Assembly: GCF_028561565.1 (NCBI RefSeq) | Contig: NZ_JAQQTE010000022.1 | Span: 127,716-191,715, forward strand | Direction: 5' to 3' | DNA from: Gilvibacter sediminis | GTDB taxonomy: Bacteria; Bacteroidota; Bacteroidia; Flavobacteriales; Flavobacteriaceae | Length of the DNA: 64,000 nucleotides | Shown: one piece after another, positions 52,564 to 60,983 of the stretch | How the letters are laid out: the number at the start of each line of letters is the position of its first letter | How positions within the stretch are numbered: the stretch's first letter is position 1 | Translations under genes and position numbers: made by a program | Notes under the pieces: model-generated | Database searches by the model: none | Seen by the model: the letters and a program-made list of their open reading frames with translations, nothing else | What the model was told of the DNA's origin: nothing

Positions 52564-53187
52564 ATGAAAAAGAAATTACTACTGTTTTTTGCCCTTGCAT
52601 GCAGTATGAGTTTTGCACAGACTCAGCAAGATCATACCATCTATGGCACTGTCTCTTTAAATCTGGGGAATTATGTAGGTTTTGATGCAGAACTAGACTA
52701 CATCTACAAAGAAAAGTATTCGTTTAGATTGGGATATTCTGGTAACATTCGTGAACCCAAATCAGCCCCTGATGACTACAGTACTGGCTTAGCCGGGGTG
52801 TTATTGTTAGGGTTAACTAGTCCTTTTGATCAGTTTGAAAATGTTTATGCCGGAGCCGGAAGGGTTTGGAATTTGAATCCTGCGGGCACAATAAGGATCA
52901 ATGCTACGGTGGGTTTGGGATTTACCATTTTGCGTGAACCCGGGAATTGGCAACCTGTCTCCAACGGCTTCCTCTCGGAGAATTACACTTGGGAGTACAA
53001 CCGATATAACACGGTGAGCGTAGTGATCAGTCCAAAAATTGAATTCCCCATAACAAGGGTTTTTGGTTTGGTGGTCGCTCCCACACTGCAGATCAATAAG
53101 GATCGTACTTTTATTGGCATAGGCATTGGAAACATGATCGGTCTGCTCAGAAAAAGAGATACTCCGGCATCAGATCAGGAACAATAA
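52564..53187 (+). CDS. Small outer-membrane beta-barrel-like protein
   Basis: 207 residues, signal peptide LLFFALACSMSFAQ. The mature part is a set of alternating strands with GYVGFDAELDYIY-like and FSFRLGYSGN-like segments, GLGFTILREPGNW, and a late TRVFGLVVAPTLQINKD, as in small porin-like or OmpW-like barrels of Bacteroidota. No function assigned. It is within the plus-strand run of small genes 52287-54951. Confidence 0.65.
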   Translation: MKKKLLLFFALACSMSFAQTQQDHTIYGTVSLNLGNYVGFDAELDYIYKEKYSFRLGYSGNIREPKSAPDDYSTGLAGVLLLGLTSPFDQFENVYAGAGRVWNLNPAGTIRINATVGLGFTILREPGNWQPVSNGFLSENYTWEYNRYNTVSVVISPKIEFPITRVFGLVVAPTLQINKDRTFIGIGIGNMIGLLRKRDTPASDQEQ

Positions 53188-53302
53188 ACCTAAGTTTTAC
53201 TATTTTTAGATAGATAACTTTAGACATTGGGCTAATGCTCAAAGTTTGTCTGGATGATAGACTCTGTTTTAGTTATGGTTTGATTATAAAGAAAATAATC
53301 TA

Positions 53303-53812
53303 ATGAATTTACAGCCCACACTTGCAGATGAGTTGGTTGAGATTCGGCCCTTACTGGCGAAGGATCGAGAGGCTTTATATTTCGTTGCAAAAGACCCGAA
53401 TATCTGGGAGCAACATCCTGTTGATCGGTACAAACGCGAGTTGTTTGACATGTTTTTTGACGAATCTTTAAAGTCTGGAGGCTGTCTGGTTATCTTGGAT
53501 AAAAAGACCCAACAAATCATAGGGAGTTCTCGTTATAAATTGCTTGCTGATTTTCCTCATGGTATTGAGATTGGTTGGTCTTTTTTGGCCCGAACTTATT
53601 GGGGTGGTCTTTATAACGGTGCGATTAAGAGACTCTTGATGGATTATGCCTTGCTCCATTTTGAACATGTGGTTTACTTCATAGATAGCAAAAATATACG
53701 CTCACAAAAAGCAGTTGAAAAAATAGGTGGTAAAAAAGCGAGTACTGCAAGCTTGGGTGCTTTGCCGTCTACAAGTAGTGAGAATATGATCTATGTAGCC
53801 TCCCGCTCTTAA
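53303..53812 (+). CDS. GNAT acetyltransferase
   Basis: 169 residues with GNAT elements: VEIRPLLAKDREALYFVA at the start, GCLVILDKKTQQIIGSSRY (beta strands), EIGWSFLARTYWGGLYNGAIK (acetyl-CoA loop, weakly matching RxxGxG) and VVYFIDSKNIRSQKAVEKIGG. Acetyl-CoA-dependent transfer is likely; substrate unknown. It begins after a 115-base gap that holds no clear consensus promoter and is followed ten bases later by a lipoprotein gene. Confidence 0.82.
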   Translation: MNLQPTLADELVEIRPLLAKDREALYFVAKDPNIWEQHPVDRYKRELFDMFFDESLKSGGCLVILDKKTQQIIGSSRYKLLADFPHGIEIGWSFLARTYWGGLYNGAIKRLLMDYALLHFEHVVYFIDSKNIRSQKAVEKIGGKKASTASLGALPSTSSENMIYVASRS

Positions 53813-53822
53813 TTTTTCAAGA

Positions 53823-54416
53823 ATGATAAAAAAAGTAGTTTTTATAATTAGCCTGATAAGTCTGCTTTTGGCCTGTGAGCAAAAAGATAAACAAACAGAC
53901 CGCTTAGCTGTCGCTCAGGATTACTATGAAATGTTGAACACCAATGATCTCGCAGCTCTTCCCCGGCTTATGACAGACAGTATCACCACCCGTGAACCCA
54001 AGTATGATTATCAGCAGACCTTTGCCAGAAGCGGTTATGTAGATTGGATGAAATGGGATGCCATGTTTAAGCCCAATTATGAGGTGCTAAAAATGGAGGA
54101 GGTAGACAGTACTGTGGTGGTTGAGGTTGCCAAAAGCTGTAAGCGAATTGAGTTTCTACACGGAGAACCCATAATCACAAGACAAGTGTTGTACTTTGAC
54201 GAGCAACGCATCAGCATAGTAGAAACGAAAGATGAAATTGTTTTTAAAGATTCCGTTTGGGTTGCTAATAGACAAAAGCTTTTAGACTTTATGCAAGACA
54301 GTTTTCCAGAATTTGAATCTTTTATTTTTGATCAAACCGAAGAAGGCGCCCAGCGCTACCTTCAGGCTATTGTTTGGTATGAAGATGTAAAAGGTGTAAA
54401 TGCTAACTTTAAATAA
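53823..54416 (+). CDS. Lipoprotein with SnoaL/NTF2-like appearance
   Basis: 197 residues, lipobox LLAC. RLAVAQDYYEMLNTNDLAALPRLMTD is the typical helix-turn of SnoaL-like (NTF2 superfamily) proteins, followed by WMKWDAMFKPNYEVLKMEEVD and strands. Such proteins act in ligand binding or catalysis; the function here is open. Ten bases separate it from the GNAT gene upstream and 22 from the one downstream, suggesting one transcript. Confidence 0.65.
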   Translation: MIKKVVFIISLISLLLACEQKDKQTDRLAVAQDYYEMLNTNDLAALPRLMTDSITTREPKYDYQQTFARSGYVDWMKWDAMFKPNYEVLKMEEVDSTVVVEVAKSCKRIEFLHGEPIITRQVLYFDEQRISIVETKDEIVFKDSVWVANRQKLLDFMQDSFPEFESFIFDQTEEGAQRYLQAIVWYEDVKGVNANFK

Positions 54417-54438
54417 AGATTCAACGAATAGTCTAGTG

Positions 54439-54951
54439 ATGAATCCTATCTTTAAAACTGATACCTTTTTGCTTCGCGAGATCACTGCGGATGATCTCCC
54501 ACATATTTACCACGGGCTTTCGCACCCCGAGGTCATTCCTTTTTACGGTGTGTCCTTTGACAGCCTAGAGGCTACCCGAGAACAGATGGATTGGTATGCC
54601 AAACCCGAGCAACAATGGTGGGCCATTTGCAGTTTGGATGGTGATGAATTTTACGGAGCTGCCGGACTCAATGATATTGATCTTCAAGTTGGAACTGCAG
54701 AGATCGGGCTTTGGTTACTGCCAGATTATTGGGGGCAAGGCATTTTGAAACAGGCGCTTCCGTTTGTTGCCGATTACGGACTCTCCAAACTGGGTCTGAA
54801 TCGTATTGAAGGCTTTGTAGATGGCGGAAATACGAATTGCAAACGCGCCATGGCCAAGCTGGATTTCATCCACGAGAAAACCTTAGAAAATGCTGAAGAA
54901 AAGGACGGCCGTATGATAGATGTGGAGGTTTATGTAAAAACACGAAAATGA
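54439..54951 (+). CDS. GNAT acetyltransferase, RimJ/RimL type
   Basis: 170 residues. Core segments are TDTFLLREITADDLPHIYHGL, AEIGLWLLPDYWGQGILKQAL (acetyl-CoA-binding loop) and LNRIEGFVDGGNTNCKRAMAKLDF. The in-frame ATG at 54400 lies inside the preceding gene, so I use the ATG at 54439. Substrate unknown. Last of the run starting at 52287; a 110-base gap follows. Confidence 0.85.
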   Translation: MNPIFKTDTFLLREITADDLPHIYHGLSHPEVIPFYGVSFDSLEATREQMDWYAKPEQQWWAICSLDGDEFYGAAGLNDIDLQVGTAEIGLWLLPDYWGQGILKQALPFVADYGLSKLGLNRIEGFVDGGNTNCKRAMAKLDFIHEKTLENAEEKDGRMIDVEVYVKTRK

Positions 54952-55061
54952 TGCTGAAAAAAACCTGAGAAAGAGACGGTCCCGCGGTTGATCTGAGGTA
55001 AATACATAATTACGGTAATCATTCAATTCTTCTATCTTTAAGCCTAGATTAAAGTCAATTG

Positions 55062-55811
55062 ATGAACATAATGAATTCAAGATTATTAGCGCTGTGTTGT
55101 AGCTGTACACTTCTTGTTTTAGGAGTTAGCTGCAAGTCTGAGAAGCAGCAACAAACTTTAACTGACACAGCGACAAATTCTGAGGTTCAGATTGTAGGAG
55201 CCATGCGCAATGTGATGTGGAAAGGCGAGCTGGGACCTGCGATAGTTTTAGATAGCCTTAATGACAAAGCCGGTTTATACGGGATAGGGCCACTGAGCTA
55301 TTTACAAGGCGAATTATTGATCAACGATGGGAAGAGTTATATTTCTCGGGTCCTTACTGATTCTACCATGCAAGTGGTAAATACCTTTGATGCGTCAGCC
55401 CCATTTTTTGTTTATGGGCAGGTTCAGCAGTGGAATAAAATTGAGGTGCCTGATCAGGTCAAGGATTTAAAATCACTAGAAGCTTTTTTAGTTCAGCAAA
55501 CACAGGAGCGAGAAACGCCATTTGTTTTTAAAATTAAAGGGCAGGCTGAAAGCGCAAGTATTCATATCCAAAATTTACCAGAGGGTACTAAAGTAAGTTC
55601 TCCGGCGGAGGCACATCAGGGACAGACTAATTATGAGCTCGCTGATACTGCCGTGGAGATCGTGGGCTTCTTCTCTAAAAAGCATCAAGGGGTATTCACC
55701 CACCACGATACTTTTATGCATCTGCACTTAATCACTTCAGATGAAACTCAAATGGGACATTTAGACGCCATAAGCTTAGGTGATTTTGAGCTTTATCTAC
55801 CTCAATTTTAA
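55062..55811 (+). CDS. Acetolactate decarboxylase-like lipoprotein
   Basis: 249 residues (ATG at 55062; 55071 is also possible), lipobox LGVSC. After a polar linker the chain matches alpha-acetolactate decarboxylase: GLYGIGPLSYLQGELLINDG (family GLGTFxxLDGE pattern) and, near residues 213-230, HHDTFMHLHLITSDETQMGH with the HxH and third histidine that bind zinc. The usual enzyme is cytosolic and makes acetoin; here it is a lipoprotein, so the substrate is exposed to the envelope. No acetolactate synthase lies nearby. TATCTTTA at 55033-55040 is a possible -7 box. Confidence 0.8.
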   Translation: MNIMNSRLLALCCSCTLLVLGVSCKSEKQQQTLTDTATNSEVQIVGAMRNVMWKGELGPAIVLDSLNDKAGLYGIGPLSYLQGELLINDGKSYISRVLTDSTMQVVNTFDASAPFFVYGQVQQWNKIEVPDQVKDLKSLEAFLVQQTQERETPFVFKIKGQAESASIHIQNLPEGTKVSSPAEAHQGQTNYELADTAVEIVGFFSKKHQGVFTHHDTFMHLHLITSDETQMGHLDAISLGDFELYLPQF

Positions 55812-55869
55812 AAGGGGATGTAACATTTTCAGATTTCTGCATCTAAAGCGCAAATCAAACTCAGAAATC

Positions 55870-56712
55870 ATGAAAAGAATTGCACTTATAATCGCTTTAA
55901 TCTTTAGTTCTATCAGCCTGGCACAACAAGAGGCCATCAAAATAGAAGTTCAAGGTTCGGGAGATCCTATCTTACTCATTCCAGGTTTTACCGTTCCCGG
56001 TAGCAGTTGGGAGAGCACCGTGGCCCATTTATCTCAAAATTTTGAATGCCATATTGTGACCTTAGCAGGTTTTGGCGGTCTGGAGCCCATAGACTTTCCT
56101 TGGTTGCCGCAGGTCAATGATTCCTTAGAGCACTATATTCAAACCAATGAGCTTAATGGGCTTACCATTATCGGTCATAGCTTGGGAGGAGCCGTTGGGA
56201 CTTGGTTGGCGAGTAGACCTGATAATTCTGTCGAACAGCTGATTTTAGTGGATGCACTTCCTGCTGCAGGGGCCTTGATGATCCCGAATTACGATCCAGA
56301 CGTATTGGTTTACGACAGTCCCTACAACAACCAACAGCTCGCTATGAGTGACACCGAGTTCGCGCAAATGGCGGCGATGATGGCTAGCGGAATGAGTCTT
56401 AATGCTGAGACTCAACAGCAGATCAAAAACTGGATCTTGGAGGCAGATAGAAAAACTTATGTTTACGGCTATACGGATTATCTCAAATTAGATCTGCGTG
56501 AAGATCTAAAGAACATTCGTGCAGAGGTTACTATAATTGCTGCAGATCAGCCTTACGGCAAACAGGTCATTACACAGACCTATGAAGGGCAATACGCCAA
56601 TTTATCTGCCTATGATTTGCGGATTGCAGAAAATTCTGCTCACTTTGTGATGTTTGATCAACCCGAGTGGTTCCAAAACCAGCTCGAAGACTTACTCAGC
56701 CGCGGCGAATGA
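55870..56712 (+). CDS. Exported alpha/beta hydrolase
   Basis: 280 residues starting at the ATG at 55870, with signal peptide IALIIALIFSSISLAQ. The alpha/beta hydrolase core has the oxyanion region ILLIPGFTVPGSSWE, nucleophile elbow TIIGHSLGGAVG, acid in IIAADQPYG and histidine in ENSAHFVMFDQP. Esterase, lipase or peptidase activity is possible. Its stop overlaps the sigma-factor start by four bases (ATGA), so the two are translationally coupled. A longer frame upstream (55780) overlaps the preceding gene and is not used. Confidence 0.85.
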   Translation: MKRIALIIALIFSSISLAQQEAIKIEVQGSGDPILLIPGFTVPGSSWESTVAHLSQNFECHIVTLAGFGGLEPIDFPWLPQVNDSLEHYIQTNELNGLTIIGHSLGGAVGTWLASRPDNSVEQLILVDALPAAGALMIPNYDPDVLVYDSPYNNQQLAMSDTEFAQMAAMMASGMSLNAETQQQIKNWILEADRKTYVYGYTDYLKLDLREDLKNIRAEVTIIAADQPYGKQVITQTYEGQYANLSAYDLRIAENSAHFVMFDQPEWFQNQLEDLLSRGE

Positions 56713-57200
56713 ATCTAGAAAAAGACTTTGACCAGATCTTCCACAATTACTCAGATAAGGTGTACCGCCTTTGTTTGGGGTACGCCGCTGGTGATATTGC
56801 TCTTGCCCAAGACTGGCAGCAAGAGACCTTCATCAAGGTGTGGAAGCACAGAAAGTCTTTTAAAGGCGAATCCAATATCAGTACGTGGATCTATCGCATC
56901 GCTGCCAATACCTGTCTGGGTGATCTCAGAAGCCTTAAAAAGCAATTGCCTCTAAAGGAAGAAGCTCTAGCTCAGCTCCGCAGTGATGAAACAGAGACTC
57001 AAGAAGATCAAATTTGGCAGATGTATCAATGCATTGATCAACTCACGCCACAAAACAAAACCATGATACTCTTGGAGCTCGAGGCAGTTCCGCAAGCGGA
57101 AATAGGACAGACCATGGGCCTCAAACACGGCGCCGTGAGAACGCGCCTGAACCGTATCAGACAATCACTTTTAAAATGTCTTACCAATGGAAAAAGATAA
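56709..57200 (+). CDS. ECF-type RNA polymerase sigma factor
   Basis: 163 residues. Region 2 contains DKVYRLCLGYAAGDIALAQDW, QETFIKVWKHRKSFKGESN and STWIYRIAANTCLGDLRS; region 4 contains LTPQNKTMILLELEAVPQAEIGQTMGLKHGAVRTRLNRIR. It should direct polymerase to a small set of promoters under envelope signals. The start at 56709 is chosen over an upstream frame at 56667 because of normal N-terminus MNLEKDFDQIF. It overlaps the hydrolase by four bases and the next gene by 14 bases. Confidence 0.92.
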   Translation: MNLEKDFDQIFHNYSDKVYRLCLGYAAGDIALAQDWQQETFIKVWKHRKSFKGESNISTWIYRIAANTCLGDLRSLKKQLPLKEEALAQLRSDETETQEDQIWQMYQCIDQLTPQNKTMILLELEAVPQAEIGQTMGLKHGAVRTRLNRIRQSLLKCLTNGKR

Positions 57201-57732
57201 ACTCTCACAGCTTTGGGAAGCGCAGCACGAACAGACGCTTCAACTCAATCCAGACTCGCTTAAAAAACTGGCTTCCAGGCAGCGCAAAGGACAGTATCTA
57301 ACCCTTTTAATTATTGGCATGACCTTTTTGATCGTCGGCGTATACGCGCTGATCTACGCCTTAGGCTCTTGGAATAATTTTAGTTTGGGTTTACTGCTGA
57401 TGCTGGGTAGTCTGGGCGCTCGAATCGGTTTTGAACTCTTCTCCTTATATAAAAAAGAGGCGCAGCTCATCGCTATGGATCCATTGCGTTTCCAAGAATA
57501 CTTAAAGCGGCATTACCGATTGAGGCTGCGCGTAAATTATTGGATCACGCCGCTCTGCTTTGGGATCTACTTGATTGGCTTTGTTCTGTTATTGCCTTAT
57601 TTCAAGCAGGCGTTTTCATCTGGTTTTTACAACTACCTGCTGATCTCCGGATTTGGTTCTATTTTACTAGTTGGGATCATCATAGCGCGCTCGGTGATCA
57701 AGGAACAACGGTTTTTAAAAAGCCTTCTTTAG
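57187..57732 (+). CDS. Four-helix membrane protein, candidate anti-sigma factor
   Basis: 181 residues. A cytoplasmic N-terminal stretch of about 35 residues (DKLSQLWEAQHEQTLQLNPDSLKKLASRQRK) precedes helices near residues 40-60, 66-85, 115-135 and 143-160. This is the layout of membrane anti-sigma proteins that bind an ECF sigma with their N-terminus. It lacks the zinc-binding HxxxCxxC motif of ZAS anti-sigmas. The 14-base overlap with the sigma gene implies tight coupling. Anti-sigma role is inferred from context. Confidence 0.6.
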   Translation: MEKDKLSQLWEAQHEQTLQLNPDSLKKLASRQRKGQYLTLLIIGMTFLIVGVYALIYALGSWNNFSLGLLLMLGSLGARIGFELFSLYKKEAQLIAMDPLRFQEYLKRHYRLRLRVNYWITPLCFGIYLIGFVLLLPYFKQAFSSGFYNYLLISGFGSILLVGIIIARSVIKEQRFLKSLL

Positions 57733-57760
57733 TCACAGGTTTGTGCGAAGTGTTCAGGTT

Positions 57761-57800
57761 TTCTAGGTGTTTTGGCGTATTTTCGTGCCACTACCTAGAA
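57761..57800. repeat. Inverted repeat upstream of the PAS gene
   Basis: Perfect 8-bp arms TTCTAGGT (57761-57768) and ACCTAGAA (57793-57800) with a 24-base spacer, 43 bases before the PAS-protein ATG. Possible operator or RNA hairpin; no T-run follows. Confidence 0.55.
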
Positions 57801-57843
57801 TCTATCGGCCCTGTGAAGCCCGAACTAAACAATTAAAGCTGCT

Positions 57844-58410
57844 ATGAAAAGCAATCTTACTGATTTGAGTACACTGGATCTTTTTCTATCCGGTCTTTCA
57901 ACAGAAGAGTACACCCAACTAAAACCCAACCTACTTGAAGAGTCCCTTAAAGCCATGCCACTGTTGAGCTGGGACCTCTTTATGAGCGCTTACCAAAAGC
58001 AATTGACCCAAGCGCAAAAACGCGCTGAGGTTGATAAAGTGTTTGCCTTTGCCAAGAAATTCAAATGGCAAGCCGATCTTGACTTAGCCTTTGCGGAGAA
58101 CGATTACGAGGCCTTGATCATTACAGACAAGGATCAGAATATTATTTGGGTCAATGATGGCTTTACGGTAATGACGGGATATGAAAAATCCTATGCTATA
58201 AGTAAGACTCCGCGCTTTTTGCAAGGAGCCAGCACTTCCGTAGCTACCAAGAATCGCATTCGTAAGAAACTAAAAGCGAACAAACCTTTCTCCGAGGTGA
58301 TCGTAAACCACAGAAAGGATCGTTCCCCGTATAAATGCGAAGTGAAGATCATTCCGTTGGTCAGTGAAACCACCACGCACTATATCGCCTTTGAAAAGGC
58401 GGTTGTTTAA
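57844..58410 (+). CDS. PAS-domain protein with LOV-like core lacking the photoactive cysteine
   Basis: 188 residues. An N-terminal helical part (about 1-85) precedes a single PAS domain: YEALIITDKDQNIIWVNDGF, MTGYEKSYAISKTPRFLQG near 110-128, VIVNHRKDRSPYKCEVKIIPL. The FLQG and NHRKD segments are those of flavin-binding LOV domains, but the cysteine of the NCRFLQ motif is replaced by proline 123, so no flavin-cysteinyl adduct can form. Glutamine and one asparagine of the flavin pocket remain. There is no kinase, GGDEF or HTH output; it may act through protein contacts. It is followed eight bases later by a membrane-protein gene. Confidence 0.8.
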   Translation: MKSNLTDLSTLDLFLSGLSTEEYTQLKPNLLEESLKAMPLLSWDLFMSAYQKQLTQAQKRAEVDKVFAFAKKFKWQADLDLAFAENDYEALIITDKDQNIIWVNDGFTVMTGYEKSYAISKTPRFLQGASTSVATKNRIRKKLKANKPFSEVIVNHRKDRSPYKCEVKIIPLVSETTTHYIAFEKAVV

Positions 58411-58418
58411 ACAATGGA

Positions 58419-58997
58419 ATGAAACCGCAAAAGACTTACTTAAAAGGTAAATCTGTATTTATTATTTCCTTGCTGGTGATTGTCATCACCGTGTTGACGG
58501 TATACTTTTCTGGGCTCCACTATCACAGAAGCCTAACGACCAACCTGTATATGTCTTTAGGCATCATAGCGACAGCTTTAGTGCTTTTTATGACCTACGG
58601 GCTTTATTTTGGGGTTGGACTCTTAGACAACTTTCCAAAGTTTAAGCATTTTCAAAGAGGAGATATCCTTGGCACGACCACTCCAGATATAGATTTACCA
58701 GACATTGAGGTGGGAGAGGGTATAGGCGGAATTATCGCCTCCATTGTCTTTTGGATCCTTATGACCATTGCCATTGTTGTTTTGCTTATTGTTTTGGAAG
58801 CGATCTTTTGGTTTTCGCTCTTTGTGTTGCTTGCCATGTTGTATTGGGTGTTCTTTAGAGCCTTGCGCTTGGTGTTTAGCAAGTCCAAAGAAACTCAAGG
58901 CGATCTCGGGATCTCCGCGGTCTACGCTTTAGGATATACAGTCTTGTATGTAGGTTGGATCTTTGCTGTAGTATATCTCGTAGAGCTATTTCGTTAG
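58419..58997 (+). CDS. Multi-pass membrane protein of unknown function
   Basis: 192 residues with five hydrophobic segments: near residues 10-25 (VFIISLLVIVITVLTVYF), 43-62, 102-125, 126-145 and 165-185. A loop between the second and third contains DIDLPDIEVGEGIGG. No recognised family. The start is the ATG at 58419, since an ATG at 58414 runs into a stop at once. It lies eight bases after the PAS gene, so the pair may form a sensor and membrane partner; this is context only. Confidence 0.65.
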   Translation: MKPQKTYLKGKSVFIISLLVIVITVLTVYFSGLHYHRSLTTNLYMSLGIIATALVLFMTYGLYFGVGLLDNFPKFKHFQRGDILGTTTPDIDLPDIEVGEGIGGIIASIVFWILMTIAIVVLLIVLEAIFWFSLFVLLAMLYWVFFRALRLVFSKSKETQGDLGISAVYALGYTVLYVGWIFAVVYLVELFR

Positions 58998-59097
58998 CGG
59001 AGCGCTTTGGATCAGTTTTTAGTTATCTTTAGTTGCCGATGCTTTTAAGATTCACACTTTTTAGGTGTATTCTTATTTAAATTCGATTCATAATTCC

Positions 59098-59604
59098 ATG
59101 AAAAATACCTTAGAAGAATTAATCACCAAACTCGATCTTAAACCGCATCCGGAAGGTGGTTATTACAAAGAGACCTACCGTAGTACGGGAACTATTTCCG
59201 CCTCGAATCTCCCAGCTGAATATGCAGGAGAACGCAATTTTTCAACCAGTATCTACTTTCTCTTGACTTCAGAGAATTTTTCTTCCTTCCATCGAATCAA
59301 TCAAGACGAGATCTGGCATTTTTATGATGGGTCGCCTTTGCTCTTGCACATCATAACTCCAGAAGGCGCTTACAGCAAGCATCGTATAGGGATTGATCTG
59401 AGTAAGGGAGAAGTTCCTCAATATGTGGTTCCTGGTGGTTGTTGGTTTGCCGCTGAGGTGATGGCCCCTGACAGTTTTTCCTTTATTGGTTGTACGGTTT
59501 CTCCCGGTTTTAGTTTTGCTGATTTTCAGCTGGCCAACCGCAGCGATTTAACCCATCAGTTTCCCCAGCATGCGGCTGCCGTTGAACGGCTGACGCGAGA
59601 GTAA
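59098..59604 (+). CDS. Cupin-fold DUF985 protein
   Basis: 168 residues starting at the ATG at 59098. DUF985 hallmarks: LKPHPEGGYYKETYRSTG, FSTSIYFLLTSENFSSFHRINQDEIWHFYDGS with a cupin histidine and glutamate set, VVPGGCWFAAEV and CTVSPGFSFADFQLA. A single-domain cupin, cytosolic; known family members are often of unknown function. TATCTTTA at 59024-59031 may be its -7 box. A small gap separates it from the transporter gene. Confidence 0.9.
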   Translation: MKNTLEELITKLDLKPHPEGGYYKETYRSTGTISASNLPAEYAGERNFSTSIYFLLTSENFSSFHRINQDEIWHFYDGSPLLLHIITPEGAYSKHRIGIDLSKGEVPQYVVPGGCWFAAEVMAPDSFSFIGCTVSPGFSFADFQLANRSDLTHQFPQHAAAVERLTRE

Positions 59605-59669
59605 GCCTGTGTCAAGTAGACTTCCGATTATTTGACTAGTTTTAAGGTATCAACTGCTAAACCATCTCA

Positions 59670-60881
59670 ATGGATCGAATCCACAGTCAAAAACACAGCC
59701 TTGAATCTTTTTGGTATGTCTTATCAAGGATGCTTGAAAGATCATCTTTTTATGGCCTTAGAGCTATACTCGTACTTTATATGGTGGATGAAGCAACGCT
59801 GGCCTTAGATCAGTCAGAAGCTTTTTCTTTTTATGGCCTCTTCATTAGTGTATTTGTCTTTTCTCAGATCCTAGGAGCGCTCTTGGGAGATTTCGTTTTA
59901 GGAAATAAAAAGACTGTGATCGTTGGAGGGGTTTTACAAGCCTTAGGCGCATTCTGCCTCTGTTTTCCATCTATGGCAGGGCTTTATGCAGGAATGGTTT
60001 TGGTCGTGCTGGGAGGTGGTCTGTATACACCAAATCTTATCGCCAACTTCGGTAAATCATATCTGAATAGATTAAAATTGTTGGACTCGGGTTTTACGCT
60101 CCTATACTTGGCCGTAAATTTGGGATCATTCCTGGGAATTTTAGCTCTGGGAATTTTAGCAGATAGCCAAGGATATGCCATCGCCTTTGGACTTTCGGGC
60201 ATGTTGGCGCTGATGGCGATCGTTCCAATTGTCCTCACTAAAGAACCCGATCTAAATGCATTGAAAAAGCCTAGTTTTTCGCTTAACAGACGGATACTAA
60301 ACATCTTGATAGCCTTTATTGTTGTGGGTGCTTTCTGGGGGCTTTACGAGCTTTCAAGCCTTTGTTTCTATGATATTCAGGCGCAGTTTGGAGATATGGA
60401 AGGCTTAGGGCTTGGTCATAGTGAGTGGCAATCCATGAGTACCTATATTTTGTTACCACTAACATTTTTGGCCGTTTTAGCGTGGAGTTATTTTTATACA
60501 AGTCAACTCTTTAAAATGGCGCTTGGTTTCATTTTTGGAGTTCTGGCTTTTGTTGTTTTCTTGCAAATCCCGCAAGTGGCTACAGAGCAACACGGAATAC
60601 TATTTATTGTGAGTTTGATCCTTTTAGGACTAGCGGAGGTGTTTACTGCTCCTGTGGTGCATTCCGTTTTAACTCAATACACCAATCCTAAATACCTAGC
60701 AATAATGATCAGCTTGTCGTTTCTGCCAACGCGAATGGTGTCATCAGCTTTTGCCTTGTTAAACGATTTGATCTACGATGAGCCTATCCTCGGAGTGCAA
60801 TTAGCCTTGGGCGGGATGAGTCTAATGGCGCTGCTTTTAGTAGGAACGTTTGTAATCAAGCGCTTTGTGAAGATAAATTAG
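59670..60881 (+). CDS. POT-family (proton-dependent oligopeptide) transporter
   Basis: 403 residues with about twelve hydrophobic segments, MFS superfamily. Its first helix carries RMLERSSFYGLRAILVLYM, the POT signature ExxERFxYYG, followed by GALLGDFVLGNKKTVIVGG and LVVLGGGLYTPNLIANFG (GTGGIKPN-like). Such carriers take up di- and tripeptides with protons. It is shorter than bacterial DtpT (about 460-500) but contiguous. It is unusually isolated from peptidase genes, pepD being 37 kb away. Confidence 0.85.
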   Translation: MDRIHSQKHSLESFWYVLSRMLERSSFYGLRAILVLYMVDEATLALDQSEAFSFYGLFISVFVFSQILGALLGDFVLGNKKTVIVGGVLQALGAFCLCFPSMAGLYAGMVLVVLGGGLYTPNLIANFGKSYLNRLKLLDSGFTLLYLAVNLGSFLGILALGILADSQGYAIAFGLSGMLALMAIVPIVLTKEPDLNALKKPSFSLNRRILNILIAFIVVGAFWGLYELSSLCFYDIQAQFGDMEGLGLGHSEWQSMSTYILLPLTFLAVLAWSYFYTSQLFKMALGFIFGVLAFVVFLQIPQVATEQHGILFIVSLILLGLAEVFTAPVVHSVLTQYTNPKYLAIMISLSFLPTRMVSSAFALLNDLIYDEPILGVQLALGGMSLMALLLVGTFVIKRFVKIN

Positions 60882-60983
60882 AGGAACTTGGTAGGAAACC
60901 TGCACCTTATGATAGGCCGATTAGGATGTGGAGTTTGAGTGAATAGTTGTGTTAAAATATATCGAGGCAATAAATTAGACAGT

